A DNA stretch of 64,000 nucleotides from Obelidium mucronatum. Lineage: Eukaryota; Chytridiomycota; Chytridiomycetes; Chytridiales; Chytriomycetaceae. Positions 56,197 through 64,000 of this stretch are shown piece after piece (within the stretch, counting starts at the first letter, position 1; each line of letters opens with the position of its first letter). The position numbers and the translations under genes are program-made. The stretch spans positions 248,001 through 312,000 of the forward strand of contig JAIVFH010000003.1 of the NCBI GenBank assembly GCA_025765595.1, written 5' to 3'. Under the pieces are notes generated by a model. That model was not told the origin of the DNA. It searched no databases and was given only the letters and a program-made list of their open reading frames with translations.

Positions 56197-57146
56197 GGAA
56201 GAAAAAACAACAAAAGTTAATGCACCTTGCCCTCCGATTCGAATGTACAAACAAAAGGACTTCCAGCTGTCGGTTATATTGTACTTTTTTAAGATCCCGG
56301 CTAGAATTTTGGAACACACGTCTGAATCAGAAACGCGGAAATTTTTGTTTGTGCTTTCGTTTTCGTAGTTGAATATACAATCCAGACAGATTCGAATTGT
56401 TCCGACAGTTGCACTTCCAACTTCATTTGGGCTGCCTGGAATCGCACTCTAACGGGACGATAAGAAAAGGTAAAATGGATGCAATCAATGAAAAGAATAC
56501 CGTTGGCTCTTTTTTAGGATCTTGTGGATATGCAGTGCTAGGAGTTGACACTTTGGTGGATTTTCCCTGTGAATGACGACTCAGGACCAAATTGGGAACA
56601 GCGGTCATTCTAACCCACCCTATACTCGTCTACGAGATACCATATCGGATTTAAATCATTCCGTAATGCTGCTAACTCGTTATGTAACTTCAGAATTTCT
56701 CCAGACATTCGCTCCAGCAATAGTTCGTCTGATAAACCGCTTCTGGCATCTGAAGTAATATATAGAGAAAAAAGGAGATAAGAAATCAAAACATGAGAGT
56801 TGAAAGCCTGAGAAGCGTGTCAAAGCTCTCATGAATTTTTCTCTTAATCTTGAATTCTATGGGACACCACGTACCGCTTGCGGAAACAGGACTCGCATCG
56901 GATCTTTTTGAGTATATAGCGTTGAGGATGCCAATTCTGTGGCCGATGGACTCTACGCCGAGTTGCTTCAACATGGCATGATCCGCCTGCACCAACAACT
57001 CCCCAACAATATCGTTCTCTAACAGGCCCAGGTTAGACTATTCCCAAGCTCCAAGAAAGATCTTCACCCTTGAAAGCATCTTCGTATGGCCCAAGTCCTA
57101 GCGATCTGATGAAGGCTGCCACTTCAATCGATGACCAAGATTCCAT
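55382..57146 (-). CDS. Ste50/Ubc2-type MAPK adaptor (SAM - coiled coil - RA - SH3 - SH3)
   Basis: Adaptor linking small GTPases to the MAPKKK of a fungal MAPK cascade. N-terminal SAM domain, MESWSSIEVAAFIRSLGLGP, split by an intron, then ENDIVGELLVQADHAMLKQL. A short coiled coil follows (LLLERMSGEILKLHNELAAL). The Ras-association domain includes FRVSDSDVCSKILAGILKKY and LYIRIGGQ, rejoined after a T-rich intron (about 56108-56228) to ERRLNYDEKPLALQNKMKD. Two SH3 domains: ATYNYRAARDDELNVVIGD with WFTVKS...GWVPSG, and AVILYDYDGSGTTNALAVKA with SWLYGKLGERKGWVPDAYV. The C-terminal end (55382 or slightly beyond after a 33-nt intron) is uncertain. Confidence 0.8.
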
Positions 57147-57222
57147 GATTTTAAGAAAAATGAATAAAGGTAATTTTATGGTAATTTTCTAACTTTATAA
57201 GAAAATAGAAAAATAACATAGG

Positions 57223-57789
57223 ATGGAGGAAGCAATCACGTTCAAAACGCCTGTAATCGCACAAGCGTCAGTCTCTCGAAAACCAGAAACTGTTCATATT
57301 CTGCCCTGCGAAGTCGCGCACTCGGGACACGCAAACACAAGTGGTCTTTTTGTTGTCCGAACAGATGCAAGCACTGTCACCAACGACACCAAATCTTCTG
57401 TTTACTCAAGCAACTTTCGCGGAAGAGGATTGAAGGGTGTTAAGGCTGTGTTGGGAGGGAACTACGCGGGTCGGTGACAGGGTTATCCGACCATGCTTCA
57501 AATGGATGGTTGACTGATTTGAAAACAACACAGGCTTGATCCTTCAGGAAGGCGTTCCATTGAACGAATATGGTGTTTCGACGCGTTACTGGCGAACAGA
57601 TGGTGTCTTCAGTGAAATGTTTGTTTGGGGCCACGATGATGCGCCGACGCCTGCGCATGATGCTGCATTGCGTGCATTCGCGTGGATGGACGTTGAAGCT
57701 GATGTAAGTTATACAAATTGATTGTCGTTTCGATGTAGCCGCTTATTGGGAAATCTAAACACGAAACTTCTGGACAGCTGCACAGCTGA
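57223..57789 (+). CDS. RNASEH2C: Ribonuclease H2 subunit C
   Basis: Non-catalytic subunit of the enzyme that removes ribonucleotides from DNA. Exons 57223-57469, 57534-57703 and 57778-57789 give 142 aa. Family pattern: HILPCEVAHSGHANTSGLF, SNFRGRGLKGVKAVLGGNYA, GLILQEGVPL, FSEMFVWGHDDAPTPAHDAA, LRAFAWMDVEADLHS. The last exon codes only LHS and stop, read from a 74-nt intron. The start codon is 76 nt from the divergent Ste50-like gene and the stop is 76 nt from the ARP2 start. Confidence 0.88.
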
Positions 57790-57865
57790 TGTTCGTTGTT
57801 TTCACGAAAATGGTGTTGAGTAATTAAATGTTGAATAAACAATAAAAAGAAATCAATAACACAGT

Positions 57866-59490
57866 ATGGGCGACAATCGCGTTGTAGTGTGCGACAACGG
57901 CACCGGGGTATGTGTTCAACGACGCCGGCCATCACCGCGTAGCTAACCGCCGCGCCGCAGTTCGTCAAGTGCGGGTTCGCCGGGTCCAACTTCCCGGCGG
58001 CCATCTTCCCCGCGGTCGTGGGCCGCCCGATCCTGCGCGCCGAAGAGCGCATGGGCGAGGCGCGGCTCAAGGACGTCATGGTCGGCGACGAGGCGGCGGC
58101 GCTGCGCCAGATGCTGCAGATGACGTATCCGATGGAGAACGGCATCGTCAAGGACTGGGACAACATGACGCATCTGTGGGACTACACCTTCGCGACTAAG
58201 CTGGGCATCACGAATCCCGCCGACCACAAGATCCTGCTGACCGAGCCCGTCATGAACCCCAAGAGAAACCGCGAGCGCATGTGCGAAGCAATGTTTGAGC
58301 ACTACGGCTTCAATGGTGTCTACGTGGCCATCCAGGCCGTCCTGACCCTCTACGCCCAAGGCACGTGTTTATACCCGCGGCTCATTGGTGTTTTAATTTA
58401 TTTTAATATCGTTGATATTTTTGGCAGGATTGCAAACCGGTGTTGTTGTTGACTCTGGAGATGGTGTCACCCATATTGTTCCTGTCTACGAAGGCTTCGC
58501 CCTCCCGCATTTAATCAGGCGTCTGGATGTGGCGGGTCGCGATATTACTCGTTACTTAATCAAGTTGCTGTTGCTTCGTGGATACGCTTTTAATCGCACT
58601 GCTGACTTTGAAACTGTTCGTCAATTGAAGGAAAAACTCTGTTACGTTGGGTATGTATAGAGATGCGACGGTTTCGCGAAAGATCGCTGCGCATGCCAAT
58701 GTTGGACATTTGCATCGATTTGTTGGTTGAGGGTATCCTCAAACTTGGGTATTTCCTGTTGATGGAATGCAAAGCAGTAATCTTGAATTGTTCTTTTAGG
58801 TACGATCTCGCATTGGAGCAAAAATTGGCCACCGAAACTACCGTTCTCGTTGAGTCTTACACTGTATGTAATCCTAGAAGTCCACCTTTTTAGCGGGACT
58901 TACTATTGCTGCATTTTTAGCTTCCAGATGGTCGAGTGATTAAAGTTGGGTCTGAAAGATTCGAGGCTCCAGAAGCTCTCTTCCAGCCTCACTTGGTGGA
59001 TGTCGAATCTGATGGTGTTGCTGGTGAGTAAACATTTTCGATGGACAAGGAAGGGTGCTTATGCCGATCATGTTTCTTTCAGACATGCTATTCAACTGTA
59101 TTCAATCCGCCGATCTTGATATCCGCCCAGAGCTCTACAAGCACATTGTTCTTTCTGGGGGTACATCCATGTACCCAGGACTTCCAACTCGTCTTGAAAA
59201 GGAAATCAAAAAATTGTATCTCGACAAGGTGTTGAGAGGCGATGCTGGACGCCTCAAGGTAAAACAATGACCAAATTACCTTTTGCATCCGTTCTCTTGT
59301 TTTGATTAATTTGTTTGTTTAGGACTTTAAATTAAGAGTTGAAGACCCACCTCGTAGAAAGCACATGGTCTTCCTTGGAGGTGCTGTTTTGGCTGATATT
59401 ATGAAGGACAGAGAGACCTTCTGGGTAACCAAGCAAGAATGGTTTGAACAAGGTGTCCGTGCCTTGGATAAATTTGGAGGCCGGGCATAA
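57866..59490 (+). CDS. ARP2: Actin-related protein 2
   Basis: ATP-binding subunit of the Arp2/3 complex that nucleates branched actin, as used in amoeboid zoospores and endocytosis. Starts [14 protein letters not shown], split by a 52-nt intron from [17 protein letters not shown]. Later: [36 protein letters not shown] (phosphate loop 2), [37 protein letters not shown] and [18 protein letters not shown]. It ends FGGRA. About seven exons. The first 460 nt (57870-58330) are GC-rich with G/C third positions; the remainder is AT-richer. Confidence 0.97.
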
Positions 59491-59613
59491 GAACTACAAA
59501 GTTTAGTTGAAGTCTCTTTTTGTTTGTTTTGTGTTTTTTCTCTTGCTCTTGGCTGTAAATGTGGGGGGTTGGTGCGGTGCGAAAGTTGAAAAAAGTTTTC
59601 TTCCTATTTCTTT

Positions 59614-61303
59614 CTATTTTGTTGTGTCCAAAGAGCAACACCAGAACAGGCGCTTGCGATTGGGCACAATTAAAAAGGAGGCGTCCCAAATGCGAACTGA
59701 TTTGTCTCCCGATCCAGTGAAGAGTAATCCTTCATAATATTTCAAGCAGTATATTCCATCAGTGTGTCCTTCAAATATTTGAATGCACTCTCCAGTCTGA
59801 AGAACAACCGTGCATAGAAGGGCAAATTCAGATAATATTATTAAAGTAAGATATCTTAGTTGTCAACTTACATCAACATTAAAGCATCGGATGGTTTTGT
59901 CATAGGATCCAGTGAAACACACGCCATCCACCACTTGCAAGCATTCTATGCCCGCCATGTGCCCTTTCATTGTTCGTATGATTTTTCCTGAGCTTATACT
60001 CCATATTTTCACTGTTTTATCCATGGAACTAAAAGAAAAGATTGAATGGGCAAAATTAAGGAATTTGTAATAAAACGTGTAACAACGTGGGTATACCCGC
60101 TGAATAAATTATCTTCATAAACTTGAAGGCACTGTACTCCATCTGAATGGCCTCGAAAATTTTGAACAGGCTCTCCTGTCTTTGAAAAAAAAAAAAAAAA
60201 TTCAATAAAACCAACCCTGTGCTTTTTTTTTTTTTGTTGTTTACCGCACGACTCCACTGAATAATAGTTTGATCCCAACTCCCACTGAATAAATCCGTAT
60301 TCGTAACATCCAAGCAATTCACAATATTCGTGTGTCCCTTGAAAACATGCATGGCTTTCCCGGTTTCTAAATTCCAAGAACGGATCGTTGTATCCCATGA
60401 GCCTGAAAAGGCTCGCTTCCCTCTTATTTTTATGCATGCAATGTAGCCTGTATGTCCATTGAAAACCGCTTTCGCCGTTTTTTTCTAAAAAAAAATAATA
60501 AAAATTAGAGGAAGTAAATAAAACATGGATGTAATAACAGCTCACCCACCTCCAAATCCCATGTTCGTACAGTATAGTCTCCCGCCGATAGCAAATGTCC
60601 GACTCGACTTTGACCATCAGCACTATATATTTCAGGTAATACTTCAAGAGCATATACATCCGACGTGTGACCAGTTAATGAAGCTACTTTCGATGCCTAA
60701 TATACATTATATATTTTGGTTTGTTGTAGTGCTGCATGATTATTTTTTTTTGTTGGGTTCAACCTTAACTGTGAATCCACTTTCTTTGGTGATGAGCTTT
60801 TGCACATTTGCCATTGCTATCGTTTGATCATGAGATCCTAAACACATTTTTGTTTAGTGTACACATTAATGCAGTAGTAGTAAGTATGTGGTATTACTAT
60901 ACCTGTAACCAAAACGATGCCTCGACTCAAAGAATCATATTCTTCTGGTTCAACAACTCGGTTTCCTGAATGATTGACACCTCCTCCTCCACCTTTTCGT
61001 CTCTGTTTTTCTGCGCGGTATCCAGTGTCAATGTTGATGTTGTATTCTTCGGGTGAGAATACATCCAACGAGTATACTGTTCCATCATGAAACCTAGTGG
61101 GAAGAAGGCAAGATATTCTCATTTTTTTAGAAGAATAAAAACAACAGGTGCTTGTTTTTTCTTCATTTTCTTGTTGTGTATATAAGTTCATACCGATAAG
61201 ATCCAAGGCATCGACCTGCAAGCTGGGAGGATGTTGTCAAACGGGATTAGCGCGTATTTCTTTTATCTTTTGAAGAGAAACGAAAAACCTTTTCGTTATC
61301 CAT
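59614..61303 (-). CDS. WD40 repeat protein (seven repeats)
   Basis: Seven WD-like repeats, enough for one propeller and little else: MDNEKLAGRCLGSYRFHDGTV..., VASLTGHTSDVYALEV...DYTVRTWDLE, AVFNGHTGYIACIKI...SWDTTIRSWNLE, MHVFKGHTNIVNCLDV...SWDQTIIQWS, NFRGHSDGVQCLQVY...SMDKTVKIWSI, MKGHMAGIECLQVV...YDKTIRCFNV, and IFEGHTDGIYCLKYY...GDKSVRIWDASF. The repeats resemble the FBXW7/TRAF7 propeller type, but no F-box or RING is seen; the ATG at 61303 is preceded by an in-frame stop. Introns are short and some carry long A or T runs (60188-60205, 60223-60237). Confidence 0.8.
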
Positions 61304-61475
61304 GAGCCAGAAGGCAGTGAAGCGGGGGGAAAAGAAGGTGTCGGTTGAAGAATAACGGTTGAGGTTTGCAAAGTGATTTACACAAAGGATTCACACCATT
61401 TAAAAAAAAAAACTAAAGAAAGAGAATAAAGGAAACAAAGAGACATTTAATGATATAGAGCCAGTTCGTATTAAT

Positions 61476-64000
61476 TTATCGTCGTCGCTTATGAACAGCT
61501 GCAGCTGGAGTATCCAAGTTTTCGATGGCAATTTGTATTCTGCTCAGTTCGTCGACCATTGCCGACCTTGATCTGCCTCCAGGTCGATTCAAGAGCTCGC
61601 GCAGCGCTACCTGTCTATGAACCAATGCATCGAGTTGATTCCGCCGCATCTGTTCCTGTTGCTGCTGTTGAAGTAATCGAGCTTCGATTTGCTGCTGCCG
61701 CCGCAATTGAAGCTGCTCATGCTGCTGTTGACGCGCCCGTGCTATCTGCGTTTGCCGTTGCTGCATTTCAGCCATCCGATTGGCTTCGGCTTGAGCTCGA
61801 GCAATCCGATTCCCCTGATTAGCTTGATGCACCGCCCTAAGTTGCCGGATCCGCTCCTCCATATTCTCGCGCGCAGCCATTTGTGCTCTGATCCTAGCTG
61901 CAACATCAATATACGCTGCTGCGTCTGGTATATGCCCTTGAATGGCGCCGATAGGCATACCACCGATAGGCATGCCAGGAATAGCACCACCCAAAGGAAC
62001 GCCACCAGCCACGGGAGGAGCAGCTACTTCAGGAAGATCTACTTGGATTTCCTTTTCATCAATCTTGGGATCCAGCTTTTTGGCATCTTCAATTGCCTTC
62101 TTTGCGGCTTGTTCAACATCTTGAGCATTTCTGACTTCAGAATTATCCCAGAGAGCACAAGTCTTTCCCGCTTGGACGGTACCACGCGGGTCTGTGGCAA
62201 AATGATCATAGCCCTTTATCACTCTGGGTGTCGTTTGATATTTAGTCTAAATTGAGCAAAAAAAAAAAAAAAAAAAAAAAACAGAAAAGAAAAAATATCA
62301 CTTAACTGTTTACAAACATAGCACATCATTGTTTGGCATTTGGGGCAAGCCATCTTATTACATCCTTCCGTCTTATAATACTGGCAACCGCACTTTGCAC
62401 ATTTTCTGAGTAACGCCTGTGTCATGGCTTCCTCAATTTGATGTCGTACACTCAAAACATCATCTTTCGCAGTCTCTTCAGAATTAACAAAAATATCGGA
62501 TGTATAAGTTCTCACTGCTGCGAAAAACAAAAAACCAAAACCATACCTTCACAAGATAGGGGAAGATGATTTTTCCGTTTGCAGAGCCGACAACTGATAA
62601 CTCCACAAGTTTCCGAAGCACAATTAAAAAGTTTGTCATCCGCAGGATCTGTTGCCATAATAACCGCATATTCACAAAACGGACAACTAGTCAATCCAGA
62701 AATTCCAGCAACACGCAAATTCTCTTCTTGCACCAGCCGATCATATCCAGAGAGAACCTGAGGAGTCAAGAATCGTTCAATTTCGTTGCGAGGAAACGTG
62801 AATTTGCAACCGCTGCTGTCCAAGCAAGATATCGTTGTTTTCCCTTGAAAAGAATGTATACGTCAATTGTAAATTGAACAACAACATACTACTCACGTAA
62901 GCCTATTAGATTCTCAGCAGCACGTCGAGCACATTCCAAGCAAAACAAGTGACCGTCATCACATTGAGTCATCTTGTATGAAAAAGTCAAAGTCATATTC
63001 CGTCAAAGAAGTCGATGTCAATACCTTTTCCATTGGGAAATCAACATAACAACATCCGCATTCAATTCCATCTTCAACTGCTTCTTCAGGGGGTATAGAT
63101 TCGTCCTCTTTTTGGTCTTGGTTGCTAGAAGCTGTAAAACAAACTCCATAAGCCAACACTTATCGGCCTGGCTTGCAACACACCTTGGTATTGTTCAAGG
63201 GCTGCGATTTCCTGTTCCAATACTCCAGAAATAGCAGGTTTAGGAATTCGAGTAATGGTAGTGCTGGTCTTCTTCAATATAGTTTCAGGATTCTTTGCCA
63301 AGGCTTCAAGAGCCAAATAGGAGGGAAGCAGTTGACGATTGTTTTGGGCAAAAACGGAAGTAATCAGTGATTTAGGCATCCGTCGAAAGTTGTTTCCTAA
63401 AATGATGGGGCTAGCAATCATAGAAGGGATCAGAATCAACACAAACCTCCCCACAACCAACCTCCACTTGAAATAGGCAGGGTCCCGAACGAATTCCAGA
63501 TCAATCACTTTGAAATCGCGAATTACGGGCACAGGATCCGCAGCAGCAGCAGCAGCAATCGGCAATGGCGCGGCGGCACCATCGTCCCCGTCCACCTCGT
63601 CTTCCTCCTCGTACTTTCTCTTTTTTCCGCCCGTCTGGCGCTTCGGGTAGTTTCCCTTCAGCTCGAGAATGTGGTCGACCAGGTCCTGCACGGTCGCGAC
63701 TTTGTCGAGCTTGAACCGCAGCCAGTCGGGGTCCGCGTCGGGAAACAGGTCCGCGGCAAAGCGCACGAGCACGGCCGGGTCCGCGGCCTCGGCGGCGGCC
63801 TCGATGTTCGGCGGCGGCGGCGGGGCAGCGGGGTCGGCGGCGGCGTCCGCGTCGGCGGCCACGTCCACGTGCGCGTCCAGCGCCAGCTGCATCGCCAGCT
63901 GCGCCACCAGCCGCGCGCGGTCGGCGTCCGCCCCGCCGGCGCCGACGGCCGCATCCGCCTGCGCAATGCACGCGCGCAGCGTCTCGGCCGGGTGGTGCGG
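61476..64000 (-). CDS. RBR E3 ubiquitin ligase, RNF216/TRIAD3-like (5' end outside window)
   Basis: RING-between-RING ligase. The N-terminal part (63500-64000, GC- and Ala-rich) has FAADLFPDADPDWLRFKLDK, a CUE-like helix pair as in RNF216, then KRQTGGKKRKYEEEDEVDG, a probable nuclear signal. Then RING1 (IECGCCYVDFPMEKMTQCDD, GHLFCLECARRA), IBR (CPFCEYAVIMATDPADDKLF, CRLCKRKNHLPLSCE) and RING2 with the catalytic-Cys segment KCAKCGCQYYKTEGCNKMAC and CQTMMCYVCKQ. The C-terminus is Gly/Pro-rich then a Gln/Arg-rich coiled coil. An intron near 62256-62300 is mostly T on the sense strand. The open frame runs off the window edge. Confidence 0.88.

Overview
The window is nuclear DNA of a eukaryote, most likely a zoosporic (chytrid-type) fungus. 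Evidence seen: about two dozen intron-rich genes with short introns (about 45 to 60 nt, CTAAC/CTGAC-like branch sites) and very short gaps between genes. Fungal markers are a phosphofructokinase with a glyoxalase-like N-terminal half, a Ste50/Ubc2-type adaptor and a DUF1752 (areA-like) protein. They sit beside genes that Dikarya usually lack and animals keep: a soluble adenylyl cyclase of ADCY10 type, RNF32, an RNF216-like RBR ligase and a GAS2-related (GAR) module. The clade is an inference; no rRNA or other marker gene is present.

Layout. 1-16.5 kb: hexokinase 3' end (+), clathrin light chain (-), GPATCH1 (+), ADCY10-like cyclase (+), 6-phosphofructokinase (-), a C-CAP/GAR protein (-). 16.7-31.9 kb: PAXBP1/GCFC (+), mercaptopyruvate sulfurtransferase (+), YheT-type alpha/beta hydrolase (-), an unknown Ser-rich protein (+), NUDT19-like Nudix hydrolase (-), cytosolic aspartyl-tRNA synthetase (+), a methyltransferase-like gene with an unresolved 5' part (+), an ABCG half-transporter (+). 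31.9-44.9 kb: a gene-poor repeat island with decayed DDE transposase copies, one precise short insertion with a target duplication, a minisatellite, a GC-rich hairpin beside a poly(A) tract, a broken copia retrotransposon and a P450 fragment. 44.9-64 kb: MUS81 (+) converging on TOP3 (-), ribosomal protein S9 (+), then five closely packed minus-strand genes (Ste50/Ubc2-like, unknown, mitochondrial bL21, RNF32, DUF1752 protein), RNase H2 subunit C (+), ARP2 (+), a WD40 protein (-) and the RBR ligase (-, cut by the window end).

How the genes relate. Most are housekeeping genes whose proximity need not be functional. MUS81, TOP3 and RNASEH2C all serve genome maintenance; clathrin light chain, ARP2 and the C-CAP/GAR protein serve trafficking or cytoskeleton; the cyclase and the Ste50-like adaptor serve signalling. 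GPATCH1 and PAXBP1 are spliceosome-associated families.

Exon models were built by hand from GT/AG sites, reading frame and remembered family motifs. For the genes with full exon lists the summed lengths are multiples of three, but every splice site remains a prediction. No search could be run.
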